Origin: Frankia nepalensis
GTDB lineage: Bacteria; Actinomycetota; Actinomycetes; Frankiales; Frankiaceae
DNA: 64,000 nt
Assembly: GCF_016786325.1 (NCBI RefSeq)
Contig: NZ_JADWYU010000103.1
Span: 44,735 to 108,734, forward strand
Direction of reading: 5' to 3'
Positions 1 through 8,804 of the stretch are shown one piece after another (position 1 is the stretch's first letter; each line of letters opens with the position of its first letter). The position numbers were made by a program, and so were the translations under genes. The notes beneath the pieces are model-generated. The model had not been told where the DNA came from. It saw nothing but the letters and a program-made list of their open reading frames with translations, and made no database searches.

Positions 1-1
1 G

Positions 2-568
2 CTGGAGAGCGGAACCATCGAGATCGCCCGGGCCCGGATGACCACCCGCTTCCCCGCGAGGTTCCTGCTGGTGCTCGCCGCCAACCCGTGCCCGTGTGCC
101 CGTGCCCGCGCCGCCGGCGCGAACGCGTGCGAGTGCCCCAGCGCGGTCCGCCGTCGCTACCAGGCACGGCTGTCCGGCCCGCTGCTGGACCGGATCGACC
201 TCCAGATCGAGGTCGGCGCGCCGAGCCGGGCGGAGCTGCGCGCGGACAGCGGCACCGCCGAGTCGAGCGCCGTGGTGGCCCAGAGGGTCGCCGCCGCCAG
301 GACCGCGATGAGGTCCCGGCTGCGCGGCACACCCTGGCGGACGAACGCGGAGGTGCCGGGCGCCGTGCTGCGCCGGAACTGGCCGCTGCCGCCGGAGGTG
401 ACCTCCGCGGCCGACCGCGCGTACGAGACCGGCTCGCTGACGGCCCGTGGCCTGGACCGGGTGCTGCGGGTCGCCTGGACGTTGGCCGACCTGGAAGGTG
501 CCGGCCGGCCAGGCCCCGCGCAGCTGGGCCTCGCGCTCGACCTGCGGATCCCCGGGCGGTCCCGGTGA
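2..568 (+). CDS. comM: ComM/YifB-family Mg-chelatase-like AAA ATPase, C-terminal part
   Basis: The gene enters from outside the window; 188 residues of its C-terminus are visible. The segment holds the cysteine-rich NPCPC...CEC stretch, then YQARLSGPLLDRIDL, the signature of the Mg-chelatase-like AAA domain of ComM/YifB, and ends in the helical C-terminal domain (TARGLDRVLRVAWTLADLEG). ComM is a hexameric helicase that assists branch migration during natural transformation; its role in actinomycetes is less clear. The TGA stop overlaps the GTG start of dprA (GTGA), so the two DNA-uptake genes are translationally coupled, as in mycobacteria. The family assignment is firm; the Walker A part is not in view. 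Confidence 0.9.
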   Translation: MESGTIEIARARMTTRFPARFLLVLAANPCPCARARAAGANACECPSAVRRRYQARLSGPLLDRIDLQIEVGAPSRAELRADSGTAESSAVVAQRVAAARTAMRSRLRGTPWRTNAEVPGAVLRRNWPLPPEVTSAADRAYETGSLTARGLDRVLRVAWTLADLEGAGRPGPAQLGLALDLRIPGRSR

Positions 569-1827
569 ACGCCGTCGCCGTCCCCGGCCAGCCGGACCGC
601 CCGGGCCAGGCCGCGCCGGCCGTGGAAACTCCCGCGGACGAGTCGCCGGAACGGCTCGCCCGAGCCGCGTTGTCGCACCTAGTCGGGTACGGCAACACAC
701 GGCTTGCCCAGCTGCTGCGCACCCATGGCCCGGCGGAGGCCTGGGACCGGGTGCGCGCCGACCACCCCGACATCGAGCCGCGCCGTGACCTCGACCGCCT
801 CCATCAGGCCGGCGGATGGCTGCTGTGCCCCGGGGACCCGGGCTGGCCGCCCGGGCTCGACGGGCTGGCCCGGGCGGCTGAGGCGGCCGAGCCCGAGTAC
901 GGCGCGCCGCTGGCGCTGTGGATCCGTGGCGACGCCGACCTCACCGACGGCCACCGATGGGGCGTGGCGGTCGTCGGCAGCCGGGCGGCCACCGCCTACG
1001 GACTGCACGTCGCCGGCGAGCTGGGCTGCTCCCTCGCCGAGCGGGACTGGACCGTCGTCTCCGGCGCGGCGTTCGGGATCGACGCCGCCGCGCACCGTGG
1101 CGCGCTGGCCGGCGGCGGGCGGACGGTGGCGGTCCTCGCCTGCGGCGTCGACGTGCCCTACCCGGTGGCGCACGCCCGGCTGCTCGACGATATCCGTGAC
1201 CACGGGCTGCTGGTCAGCGAGGTGCCGCCCGGGAGCCCGCCGCTGCGGCGGCGTTTCCTGATCCGGAACCGGCTGATCGCCGCGCTGACCAGGGGCACCG
1301 TGCTCGTCGAGGCGGGCCCGCGCAGCGGCGCGCTCAGCACGGCCCGCCACGCCCGCCGGCTCGGGCGCGCGCTGATGGTCGTGCCCGGACCGGTGACCAG
1401 CGCGATGTCCGCCGGCTGCCACCGGCTGCTGCGCGACCACCGGGAGGAATGCGCCCTGGTCACCGACGCCCTCGATGTCGAGGAGGAGATCGGGCCGGTC
1501 GGCCGGGCGGTGCGCCCCGCGACGGGCCAGCCCGCGGGGCCGCGCGACGACCTGCCCGCCGTGGTACGTGCGCTGCTGGACGCGATGCCGGCGCGCGGCA
1601 CCGTCGGCGTCGCCGTGCTCGCCGCGCGGATCGGCCAGCGGCCGCGAGACGTGCTGGCCCTGCTCGGCCCGCTCGCGGGGGAGGGCCTCGTCGAGGCCCG
1701 TCCGGACGGATACCGGCTGACCGCGCTGGGCCGGCAGCCCGCCAGGCGGCCCACGCCCCCGAAACGCGCCGGCGAACCAAATGGCCAGGAAGACGGATTG
1801 TTCCCGGCGCGGGAGGTGCGCCCATGA
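565..1827 (+). CDS. dprA: DNA-processing protein DprA
   Basis: A 420-aa DprA that loads RecA on incoming single-stranded DNA. The Rossmann-like core is clear: VAVVGSRAATAYG, VVSGAAFGIDAAAH, VAVLACGVDVPYP, then SEVPPGSPPLRRRFLIRNRLIAAL and VEAGPRSGALSTARHARRLGR. An N-terminal helical region (about 30-110) and a C-terminal winged-helix segment (about 335-400) flank it. I chose the GTG at 565, which overlaps the comM stop, although the frame is open further upstream, because the upstream translation is only a shadow of comM. The stop overlaps the ATG of the next small gene (ATGA), so comM, dprA and that gene read as one operon. Confidence 0.93.
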   Translation: MNAVAVPGQPDRPGQAAPAVETPADESPERLARAALSHLVGYGNTRLAQLLRTHGPAEAWDRVRADHPDIEPRRDLDRLHQAGGWLLCPGDPGWPPGLDGLARAAEAAEPEYGAPLALWIRGDADLTDGHRWGVAVVGSRAATAYGLHVAGELGCSLAERDWTVVSGAAFGIDAAAHRGALAGGGRTVAVLACGVDVPYPVAHARLLDDIRDHGLLVSEVPPGSPPLRRRFLIRNRLIAALTRGTVLVEAGPRSGALSTARHARRLGRALMVVPGPVTSAMSAGCHRLLRDHREECALVTDALDVEEEIGPVGRAVRPATGQPAGPRDDLPAVVRALLDAMPARGTVGVAVLAARIGQRPRDVLALLGPLAGEGLVEARPDGYRLTALGRQPARRPTPPKRAGEPNGQEDGLFPAREVRP

Positions 1828-2417
1828 TCTCGAGTGTCGAGCTGGCTCCCCTGCGGGCCGCGCTGCGGCTGGTCCAGCGAGACCTCGACGCCGGCTCGCC
1901 GAGCGGTCCCGGCCTCGACGCCGAGCCGGGCGCCGAAGGCCTGGACGCGGGTGGCGAGGCCGTCGTCGCGGGCACCGGTCGTTTCCGGCTGGTCGCCACC
2001 GAGCAGGGCGTCTTCGTCGCCCTGCCAGACGGGCGGTTCTGGGTGGGCGGAGCCGGGGCGCTGCCGCTGGCCGATCCGCGCGGCGAGCACGCCGACAGCG
2101 CCGCCGCGACCGTCGCGGTCGCCATGGGCGCGCAGGAGTGCCTCTCCGAGCTGCTCTGGCACCGCTGGCCACGCTGCCCGGAGCACGGCGCGACCCTGCG
2201 GGCCGAGACCGCCGACGGCGAGGCGGTCTGGTGCTGCGGCGTTGGCCACCGGGTGGCCGCGGTCGGCGGGCTCGCCCGGGCGATGACGCGCCCGCCCGCC
2301 TCCCCGGGCACCGGCGTGCCCGCCGCGGTCCAGGACGAGCGGCCCGGCCCGGACGCCGCGGGCGCGGCGGGCGTGGACGCGGACGGCGCGAACGGGACGG
2401 AGCCGGAGGTTGTCTGA
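1824..2417 (+). CDS. Unknown protein with a possible zinc-binding Cys/His patch
   Basis: I do not recognise this 197-aa protein. It starts at an ATG overlapping the dprA stop (ATGA), which supports translational coupling. Residues 45-105 have alternating hydrophobic patterning like a small beta domain (FRLVATEQGVFVALPDGRFWVGG). Around residues 115-150 there is a CPEHG...WCCGVGH pattern that could bind zinc. The last ~45 residues are Ala/Gly/Asp/Pro-rich and probably disordered. There is no signal peptide or membrane segment. Its place between dprA and xerC suggests a DNA-related role, but that is only context. Confidence 0.6.
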   Translation: MISSVELAPLRAALRLVQRDLDAGSPSGPGLDAEPGAEGLDAGGEAVVAGTGRFRLVATEQGVFVALPDGRFWVGGAGALPLADPRGEHADSAAATVAVAMGAQECLSELLWHRWPRCPEHGATLRAETADGEAVWCCGVGHRVAAVGGLARAMTRPPASPGTGVPAAVQDERPGPDAAGAAGVDADGANGTEPEVV

Positions 2418-2444
2418 CGGCGCCCGGGCGGGTGAAGTAGCGGC

Positions 2445-3533
2445 ATGGCGCGAGGTGGGGCGGAGCAGGCGCAAGGTCTGGCGGGGCAGGCGCGGGGCGG
2501 GACGGGGCGGGACGGCGGCGGCGGCGACCCTGGCTGGGACCGCGCGGTGGCCGCGTTCGTGGACTACCTGGCCGCGGAGCTGAACAGGTCACCGCGGACG
2601 GTGCGCGCCTACCGAGCCGATCTCGCCAGCCTGCGTGCGCACGCCATCCGGCTGGGGCGGCCCGAGCTTGCCGCGTTGGACCTGGCCGTGCTGCGTGACT
2701 GGCTGGCCAGCCAACGCGCGGCGGGCGCGGCGCCGGCCACGCTCGCGCGCCGCTCGTCCGTCGCCCGCGTCTTCTGCGCCTTCGCCGCGCGCCGGGGCCA
2801 CCTGGCCACCGACGTCGCGGCCCGGCTCGCCGGCGTGCGCGCCCCCCGGCGGATCCCACGGGTGCTCACCGCGGCGCAGGCACGCGTCCTGCTGGCCGGT
2901 CCGCCCGCGGACCAGGCACCAGGCCCGGAGGGCGGCACCGCGGCGGGCCAGCCGGATGACGGCCAGCCGGGTGACGACCCGGCGGGGCAGAGCCGCCGTG
3001 GCGCCGGTCGTGGGCCGCTGGCCACCGCCATGCGGCTGCGCGACGACGCCGTGCTCGAGCTGCTCTACGCGACCGGCGCGCGGGTGTCGGAGCTGTGCGG
3101 TCTCGACCTGGATGACATCGACCATGAGCGACGGCTGCTGCGGGTGACCGGGAAAGGCGACCGGCAACGCGCGGTGCCGTACGGCGTCCCGGCTGGGCGG
3201 GCACTCGCGTCCTGGCTGCGCGCCGGCCGCCCCGAGCTCGTCACCGCGGCGTCCGGGCGCGCGCTGCTGCTCGGCGCCCGCGGCGGCCGGCTGGACCCAC
3301 GGGCCGTCAGGCGGATCCTGGCCGACCGGCTCGCGGCGACCGGAAGCCCCGACGGGGTGACCCCGCACGGCCTGCGGCACAGCGCGGCCACCCACCTGCT
3401 CGACGGCGGCGCGGATCTGCGCGCGGTGCAGGAACTGCTCGGCCACGCGAGCCTCGCGACCACCCAGATCTACACCCACGTCACCCCGGAACGGCTGCGC
3501 TCCGCCTTCGAGCGGGCGCATCCGCGTGCCTGA
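2445..3533 (+). CDS. xerC: Tyrosine recombinase XerC
   Basis: A 362-aa tyrosine recombinase that, with XerD, resolves chromosome dimers at dif. The N-terminal SAM-like core-binding domain runs from about residue 30 to 145 ([23 protein letters not shown]). The catalytic domain has Arg213 in ATGARVSEL, His308 and Arg311 in [12 protein letters not shown], His334 in LGHASLATT and the nucleophile Tyr343 in IYTHV. A 45-residue Gly/Pro/Asp-rich insertion (about 150-195) sits between the two domains and lengthens the protein beyond the usual ~300. The position between dprA and rpsB matches the housekeeping XerC of actinobacteria rather than a phage integrase. The 3' end overlaps the convergent M23 gene by 64 bp. 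Confidence 0.92.
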   Translation: MARGGAEQAQGLAGQARGGTGRDGGGGDPGWDRAVAAFVDYLAAELNRSPRTVRAYRADLASLRAHAIRLGRPELAALDLAVLRDWLASQRAAGAAPATLARRSSVARVFCAFAARRGHLATDVAARLAGVRAPRRIPRVLTAAQARVLLAGPPADQAPGPEGGTAAGQPDDGQPGDDPAGQSRRGAGRGPLATAMRLRDDAVLELLYATGARVSELCGLDLDDIDHERRLLRVTGKGDRQRAVPYGVPAGRALASWLRAGRPELVTAASGRALLLGARGGRLDPRAVRRILADRLAATGSPDGVTPHGLRHSAATHLLDGGADLRAVQELLGHASLATTQIYTHVTPERLRSAFERAHPRA

Positions 3534-4516
3534 TCCCCCAAGCCCAGCGGCGGCCGGCCGGCATCCCCACGCGCCGGGCGCGCCGCCGCCACGCCGGTCC
3601 CGGGCCGGGCCTGGAGGGGGAGAAGGCGGGGAGGCAAGGGCAGCAGGAGGGCCAGCGGGCTGAGGTAGTCCGCGCCGCGTCGCAAGCCCCAGTGCAGGCA
3701 CGGCGCCGGCGCGCAGCCCTGGTGGCCTGGCGCCAGCCGCCCGAGCGGCGTCCCGGCCGTCACCCGCTGGCCGGCGGTGACCAGCACCGTCAGCGGCTCG
3801 TACGTGGTGCGCAGCGGTCCATGAGTGACCGCGACGACGCCTCGGCCGGCGAGCACCCCCGCGTAGCTCACGACACCGTCGCCCGCGGCGCGCACCAGCG
3901 CGCCGACCGGAGCGGCCAAGTCCACGCCCCGGTGCCCCGCGCCATAGGGCGCCCGCGGCGGCTGGAACGGGCGTCGCGCCAGCAGCGGCCCGTCGAGCGG
4001 CGCCCGCCACCGGGCCGGGTCGGCGGCCGGATCGTCACCCGGACCAGCCTCGGCGGCCGCCAGCCCAGCCGTGGCGCCGGCTCGCGCGTCACCGCCAGGC
4101 CCCTGCTCGCCGGTCGGCGCCACGACCGGTGAGGCCGTGGCGGTGGGCGGGAGCGTGGCGGTGGGCGGCGTAGGGGGTGACGGCATGGCGGGTGGGGAGG
4201 CGGTCATGGTCAAGCCGCTGGCCACGCCGTCCGTCGGCGCGGCCGCGGGCCGTTCGCCGGCCGTCGCCGTCGCCGTCGCCGTCGGCGGTGGGGCGGGCGG
4301 GGCCCCGGGCCCCCCCCGGGGAATGGGGCCCCCCCCCCCCCCCCGGGGGGGGGGGGGGGGGGGGGGGGGGCCGGGGGCGGGGGGGGCGGGGGCGGGGGGG
4401 GGGGGGCCGGGGCCGGGCGCCGCGGACACCCGCGGCGAATGGGGCCAGCCGAACGCCAGCAGGGTGGTCAGCAGGGCCGCCGCGACGAGCGGTCGAGGGT
4501 CGGGCAAGGGGGCCAT
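3470..4516 (-). CDS. Secreted M23-family metallopeptidase
   Basis: A 348-aa exported murein endopeptidase. The chosen ATG gives a signal peptide ([16 protein letters not shown]) followed by a long Pro/Gly/Ala/Thr linker and an M23 (LytM) domain: [25 protein letters not shown] supplies the His and Asp zinc ligands and CLHWGLRRG the distal His. The usual HxH reads C-L-H here, which also occurs in actinobacterial relatives beside rpsB. The linker is encoded by a C16-G26 homopolymer block at 4329-4370; signal and catalytic domain stay in the same frame across it. The last ~60 residues after DYLSPLALL go beyond the domain and overlap xerC by 64 bp, so the true 3' end may differ. Confidence 0.8.
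   Translation of the reverse strand: MAPLPDPRPLVAAALLTTLLAFGWPHSPRVSAAPGPGPPPPAPAPPAPGPPPPPPPPRGGGGGPIPRGGPGAPPAPPPTATATATAGERPAAAPTDGVASGLTMTASPPAMPSPPTPPTATLPPTATASPVVAPTGEQGPGGDARAGATAGLAAAEAGPGDDPAADPARWRAPLDGPLLARRPFQPPRAPYGAGHRGVDLAAPVGALVRAAGDGVVSYAGVLAGRGVVAVTHGPLRTTYEPLTVLVTAGQRVTAGTPLGRLAPGHQGCAPAPCLHWGLRRGADYLSPLALLLPLPPRLLPLQARPGTGVAAARPARGDAGRPPLGLGDQARGCARSKAERSRSGVTWV
4305..4412. repeat. C16-G26 homopolymer block in GC-only low-complexity DNA
   Basis: Sixteen C (4329-4344) are followed directly by 26 G (4345-4370), with further G runs to about 4412. The block could fold into a 16-bp hairpin with no loop, and it encodes the Pro/Gly linker of the M23 peptidase. It may be real slippage-prone DNA or an assembly artefact at a hard GC stretch; the sequence alone cannot decide. 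Confidence 0.8.
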
Positions 4517-5103
4517 CGGGACTCCAGGACGGGCCGCTGGGATCGCGACCGGGGACGGGCGGCGAAGGTTGGAGGACCTGCCCGTCCCCGGTCGCGGCCG
4601 CCGGCCCGGGGGCTGTGACCGGCGCGGCACACGATGCGGGCGGCGGGCCGGCCGCGCCAGGCTCCGGCCGCCAGCTGTGGACGACGCCGCCCCTGTGGAC
4701 ATCCGCCTCGCTCGTCCGTTCGACGGCGCGGCGGCCGCCGGTCCGCCGGAGTGGCCGCCGGCGCCGGGCCGGCCGGGCCACGGCGCCGCGTGCCCGGCGG
4801 CGAGCCGGTGACGCCGAGCGGCGAAGGCGCGCCGTGGCCGAGTATCATCAGCTGCGGAGCTCCGCGAGGAGCTCACTTCGCACGCCCGCTCCCGGCGGGC
4901 GCGACGGCCCGGTGCCTCTCAGAGGTCACCAGCGGCCCGCGCGCTCCGTCGCCGCCCGGCTCATCGCCGATGTGGCAGGGAGGGCTCCCTCGGTCCGTCG
5001 CTTCGCGGCGGTAGGAGCTGACCGGGCGTCAGGGGCCCGGCATGAGCCGCGGCCGACAACCGAGGCGATCCGGCTGCGCGCCGGACAGGAAGGAGCGGCG
5101 GTC
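4517..5103. other. Divergent intergenic region upstream of rpsB
   Basis: This 587-bp gap separates the M23 peptidase (minus strand) from rpsB (plus strand). No reading frame in it has a convincing product. It carries a candidate rpsB promoter and leader hairpin at 4843-4874. The rest is GC-rich, with a good ribosome-binding site (GGAAGGAG) about ten bases before the rpsB ATG. Confidence 0.6.
4843..4874 (+). promoter_or_regulatory. Candidate rpsB promoter -10 and leader hairpin
   Basis: TATCAT at 4843-4848 is a plausible -10 box in otherwise very GC-rich DNA; no clear -35 is seen. Nine bases further, GAGCTCC (4857-4863), a GCGA loop of the GNRA type and GGAGCTC (4868-4874) form a perfect 7-bp hairpin near the predicted transcript start. 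rpsB leaders often bind S2 for feedback control. That this is such a structure is inferred from position only. Confidence 0.35.
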
Positions 5104-5934
5104 ATGGCCGTCGTAACGATGAAGCAGCTGCTGGAGAGCGGCGTCCACTTCGGGCACCAGACCAAGCGCTGGAACCCGAAGATGAAGCGCTACATCCTCA
5201 CCGAGCGCAACGGCATCTACATCATCGACCTGCAGCAGACCCTGTCGTACATCGACCGCGCCTACGACTTCGTCAAGGAGACCGTCGCGCACGGTGGCAC
5301 GGTGCTGTTCATCGGCACCAAGAAGCAGGCTCAGGAAGCGGTCGAGGAGCAGGCCCGCAGGGTCGGGATGCCCTACGTCAAGGAGCGTTGGCTCGGCGGC
5401 ATGCTGACCAACTTCTCCACGGTCTACAAGCGCCTGCAGCGGCTCAAGGAGCTCGAGGAGATCGAGCTGACCGGTGGCACCGAGGTCCGTACCAAGAAGG
5501 AGCAGCTCGTCCTCTCTCGGGAGAAGGCGAAGCTCGAGCGGACTCTTGGCGGTATTCGCGACATGTCCCGCGTGCCCAGCGCGGTGTGGGTCGTCGACAC
5601 CAAGAAGGAGCACATCGCGGTCGGTGAGGCCCGCAAGCTCAACATCCCGGTCGTCGCGATCCTGGACACCAACTGCGACCCGGACGAGGTCGACTACCCG
5701 ATCCCCGGCAACGACGACGCGATCCGCAGCGCCGCGCTGCTCACCCGGGTCGTGGCGGACGCGGTCGCGGCGGGCCTGATGTCCCGCGCCGGCGCGAGCG
5801 CCAGCGACGTCAAGCCCGAGCAGCTCGCCACTGACGAGCCGCTGGCCGAGTGGGAGCAGGAAGTCCTGCGCCGTGACGCCGAGGCGGTTCCCGCCGAGGC
5901 CGTCACTCCGGACCCGGTCGGCTCGTCGGTCTGA
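5104..5934 (+). CDS. rpsB: 30S ribosomal protein S2
   Basis: A 276-aa S2, the small-subunit protein that bridges head and body of the 30S and helps bind S1. The sequence opens with [27 protein letters not shown] and contains the family signatures [23 protein letters not shown] and GMLTNF, ending the core with [25 protein letters not shown]. An acidic tail of ~40 residues follows. The ATG has a strong Shine-Dalgarno just upstream. It heads the rpsB-tsf pair; a strong hairpin sits directly after its stop, so tsf is probably transcribed by read-through or from its own promoter. Confidence 0.98.
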   Translation: MAVVTMKQLLESGVHFGHQTKRWNPKMKRYILTERNGIYIIDLQQTLSYIDRAYDFVKETVAHGGTVLFIGTKKQAQEAVEEQARRVGMPYVKERWLGGMLTNFSTVYKRLQRLKELEEIELTGGTEVRTKKEQLVLSREKAKLERTLGGIRDMSRVPSAVWVVDTKKEHIAVGEARKLNIPVVAILDTNCDPDEVDYPIPGNDDAIRSAALLTRVVADAVAAGLMSRAGASASDVKPEQLATDEPLAEWEQEVLRRDAEAVPAEAVTPDPVGSSV

Positions 5935-5946
5935 GCAGAGGACCTT

Positions 5947-5993
5947 GGGCGGGGCCACCTGTTCGTCCCGGGTGGCCTCCGGTGGCCCCGCCC
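5947..5993 (+). terminator. Strong hairpin terminator/attenuator after rpsB
   Basis: GGGCGGGGCCACC (5947-5959) and GGTGGCCCCGCCC (5981-5993) form a perfect 13-bp GC stem with a 21-nt loop, 12 bases after the rpsB stop. No U-tract follows, only CTGTCTTCTG, as is common for actinobacterial terminators. A second dyad, GTCTTCTGAAGAC, lies at 5998-6010. It probably lowers read-through into tsf. The rest of the 5935-6333 gap shows nothing recognisable. Confidence 0.6.
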
Positions 5994-6333
5994 GCCTGTC
6001 TTCTGAAGACTCCCACCCCGATGTCGGGCCTCGCCTGACGAACTGGCTCGGGCCGGCCCGCGGCCGACGCCTGCTGGGCCCGCGTCCGTCCACCTTGTCC
6101 ACTCGGGAACGACGCGGGCCTTGCCGTTGCCCGGCCGGGAACCTCGGAACTGGATAGCCGGCTGGCCGGCGGTCAGCCTTTCAGAGCCGGGACGCGCCCT
6201 ACCCGGGCGCCTTGGCCCGCGATGACGACACCCACCGCGGCCCGTGGGGCCGGCGGCGGACGTCAGACGCCGTACGTCCGCGCCGGGTGACCGGCGCTAT
6301 CCAACGACCGCACCCAGAACGGGATGAACGAAG

Positions 6334-6948
6334 ATGGCACAGATCACCGCGGCGGACATCCGGAAGCTCCGTGAGGTAACCGGCGCCGGGATGAGCGACG
6401 TCAAGAAGGCCCTCGTCGATCACGACGGCGACTTCGAGAAGGCGAAGGCCTGGCTGCGCGAGAAGGGTCTCGCCGGCGTCGCCAAGCGGTCCGGCCGGTC
6501 CACCGTGAACGGCCTCGTGGACTCCTACCTGCACCGCACCGACCCGCAGCTGCCGCCGACCATCGGCGTCCTGATCGAGCTGCGCTGCGAGACCGACTTC
6601 GTCGCCAAGACCGACCAGTTCAAGCAGCTGGCCCGCGACGTCGCCCAGCACATCGCGGCCGCCGACCCGCTGTACGTGACCGCGGACGCGATCCCGAACG
6701 AGGTCCTCGAGCAGGAGAAGCGGATCTACGAGGCCGCCGCCCGCGAGGAGGGCAAGCCGGAGCCCGCGATCGCCAAGATCGTCGAGGGCAAGCTGAACGG
6801 CTACCGCAAGAGCGTCGCCCTGCTTGACCAGCCGTGGGTGAAGGACAACAAGGTCACCATCGCCGCGCTCGTCGAGGAGGCTGGCGCGTCGCTCGGAGAG
6901 AAGATCGAGGTGGGTCGCTTCGCCCGCTTCAACATCCGCCAGGCTTAG
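6334..6948 (+). CDS. tsf: Translation elongation factor Ts
   Basis: A 204-aa EF-Ts, the guanine-nucleotide exchange factor for EF-Tu. The N-terminal UBA-like domain has the family motif LREVTGAGMSDVKKAL, followed by DFEKAKAWLREKG. The core carries ELRCETDFVAKTDQFKQLARDVA and ends with KVTIAALVEEAGASLGEKIEVGRFARFNI. The protein has the short length usual in actinobacteria, lacking one core subdomain of the E. coli protein. The ATG start is fixed by the conserved MAQITAADIRKLR. It lies 400 bp after rpsB, an unusually long gap for this pair. Confidence 0.97.
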   Translation: MAQITAADIRKLREVTGAGMSDVKKALVDHDGDFEKAKAWLREKGLAGVAKRSGRSTVNGLVDSYLHRTDPQLPPTIGVLIELRCETDFVAKTDQFKQLARDVAQHIAAADPLYVTADAIPNEVLEQEKRIYEAAAREEGKPEPAIAKIVEGKLNGYRKSVALLDQPWVKDNKVTIAALVEEAGASLGEKIEVGRFARFNIRQA

Positions 6949-7158
6949 CGCCTCCGGGCCGGGCTACCGGTGTCGCCGCCAGCGCGCGGTGGCCGGTGGC
7001 CCGGCCCGACCCGTCTGTCGCCGAAAGGGCCCTCCGGCCCGACCCGCGGTCGGGGTGGGGAGCGGTCGCCGGGCTTCCGGCTGGATGCGGCAGACTGCAG
7101 TCAGCGAGGACCTCCGGCCGACCCGCGGGGCCGCCGGCGCCGCCAAGGAGGCGCAGTC

Positions 7159-7209
7159 ATGATGATTGAGCCCGCCTCCGAAACCTCTGTGGGGAGTGGC
7201 CACCCGTGA
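7159..7209 (+). CDS. Possible 16-residue leader peptide overlapping pyrH
   Basis: A strong Shine-Dalgarno (AAGGAGG, 7145-7151) is followed at good spacing by an ATG ATG that opens a 16-codon frame, [16 protein letters not shown]. Its TGA overlaps the pyrH GTG start (GTGA at 7206-7209). The frame of pyrH itself is closed until 7169, so this strong ribosome-binding site cannot serve pyrH directly. The short frame may couple translation to pyrH. Coding status is an inference from the signal spacing. Confidence 0.4.
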   Translation: MMIEPASETSVGSGHP

Positions 7210-7985
7210 CCGATCATGTCGAGGTGGCCACCGGGGCTGAGAACACCGAGCCCAGGTGGTCGCGCGTCCTGCTCAAGCTCTCGGGCGAGGCGTTCGCCGG
7301 CGGGGACGCCTTGGGTATCGACCCCGTCACCGTTTCGGCCATCGCGCGCCAGGTGGCACAGGTCGCCCGAACCGGCATCGAGGTGGCGATCGTCGTCGGC
7401 GGGGGCAACATGTTCCGCGGCCAGGCGCTCGCCGAGCGTGGCATGGACCGCGCGCGCGCCGACTACATGGGCATGCTCGGCACCGTGATCAACTCTCTGG
7501 CCCTGGCGGACTTCCTCGAGCGGGAGGGCACCGTCACCCGGGTGCAGACCGCGATCGCGATGGGCCAGGTCGCCGAGCCCTACCTGCCGCTGCGCGCCAT
7601 CCGGCACCTGGAGAAGGGGCGGGTGGTCATCTTCGGCGCCGGTCTGGGCGCGCCCTTCTTCTCGACGGACACCACGGCCGCGCAGCGTGCCCTGGAGGTC
7701 AAGGCCCAGGCGGTGCTGAAGGCGACCAAGGTAGACGGTGTCTACGATTCCGACCCGCACACCAACCCGGCGGCTGTACGTTTCGACACGCTCACCTATG
7801 GTGAGGTACTCGCTCGTGGGCTGAAGGTCATGGATGCCACGGCGATCAGCCTGTGCATGGACAACGCGATGCCGATCGTCGTCTTCGACCTACTGACCGA
7901 GGGAAACATCTCCCGCGCCGTTCGAGGTGAGAAGATCGGGACTCTGGTCAGTGTCGACGCCTACGGAACGGAAGGACAGCGGTGA
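7206..7985 (+). CDS. pyrH: UMP kinase
   Basis: A 259-aa bacterial-type UMP kinase of the amino-acid kinase superfamily, making UDP from UMP and ATP. Motifs are [13 protein letters not shown] near residue 20, [12 protein letters not shown] (about 60-71), the family block [19 protein letters not shown], then [22 protein letters not shown] and [12 protein letters not shown]. The first in-frame start after the upstream stop is the GTG at 7206, preceded by GGGGAG. The stop overlaps the frr start (GTGA), so the two genes are coupled. A candidate leader peptide ends on its start codon. Confidence 0.97.
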   Translation: MTDHVEVATGAENTEPRWSRVLLKLSGEAFAGGDALGIDPVTVSAIARQVAQVARTGIEVAIVVGGGNMFRGQALAERGMDRARADYMGMLGTVINSLALADFLEREGTVTRVQTAIAMGQVAEPYLPLRAIRHLEKGRVVIFGAGLGAPFFSTDTTAAQRALEVKAQAVLKATKVDGVYDSDPHTNPAAVRFDTLTYGEVLARGLKVMDATAISLCMDNAMPIVVFDLLTEGNISRAVRGEKIGTLVSVDAYGTEGQR

Positions 7986-8539
7986 TCGACGACACACTCC
8001 TCGAGGCCGAGGAGAAGATGGACAAGGCCGTCTCGGTTGCCAAGGAAGACTTCGCCAACATCCGGACGGGCCGTATCACGCCCGCCGTGTTCTCGAAGAT
8101 CCTCGTCGACTACTACGGCGCTCCCACTCCGGTGCAGCAGCTGGCATCGTTCCACATCCCCGAACCCCGCATGGTCATCATCACGCCCTATGACAAATCG
8201 TCACTGGGTGCCGTGGAGAAGGCCATCCGCGACTCTGACCTCGGTGTCAACCCCGGTAACGACGGTTCGATCATCCGGGTCGTCTTCCCCGAGCTGTCCG
8301 AGCAGCGCCGCCGCGACCTCGTCAAGGTGGCCCGGACCAAGGCCGAGGAGGCCCGGGTCAGCATCCGCAACGTGCGTCGGCACGCCAAGGAGGCGCTGGA
8401 CCGGATCGTGCGTGACGGTGAGGCCGGCGAGGACGACGGGCGCCGGGCGGAGAAGGACCTCGACGAGGCGACCCACCGTTACGTCGCCCAGGTCGACGAA
8501 CTGCTCAAGACCAAGGAGTCGGACCTGCTCTCGGTCTGA
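7982..8539 (+). CDS. frr: Ribosome recycling factor
   Basis: A 185-aa RRF, which with EF-G splits the post-termination ribosome. It is full length, with [22 protein letters not shown], then [28 protein letters not shown], the hinge region [44 protein letters not shown], and the C-terminal helix ending [14 protein letters not shown]. The GTG start overlaps the pyrH stop by 4 bp. The 265 bp that follow, before cdsA, hold a 16-bp perfect palindrome (CTGGCCGCGCGGCCAG, 8655-8670) and no other clear element. Confidence 0.97.
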   Translation: MIDDTLLEAEEKMDKAVSVAKEDFANIRTGRITPAVFSKILVDYYGAPTPVQQLASFHIPEPRMVIITPYDKSSLGAVEKAIRDSDLGVNPGNDGSIIRVVFPELSEQRRRDLVKVARTKAEEARVSIRNVRRHAKEALDRIVRDGEAGEDDGRRAEKDLDEATHRYVAQVDELLKTKESDLLSV

Positions 8540-8804
8540 GCGGCGAGCGGGGAAGATCACGTTGTCCGCCGTGTCCAGGTCGGATTGGCTGTAGGCGGAC
8601 GGCGGGAGGCCCGGCGCTGGTCCCCGCGTCGCGTCGAGGCGGCCGCGCGGGAGACTGGCCGCGCGGCCAGTGACGCGCGGTGCACACTTCGCGAACCCGG
8701 AGCCTCGCGTGCCGGAGTGACGAGCCGACCGACGCGCGAGTGGCCCACGACGTCGGGTTGGGAGACGATCCCCGGACCGACAGTGACGTGACCGAAGGGA
8801 CGAG

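Noticed and set aside
8655..8670. 16-bp perfect palindrome CTGGCCGCGCGGCCAG between frr and cdsA as an operator
   Set aside because: In DNA of this GC content such palindromes are expected by chance, and nothing around it supports a regulator site.
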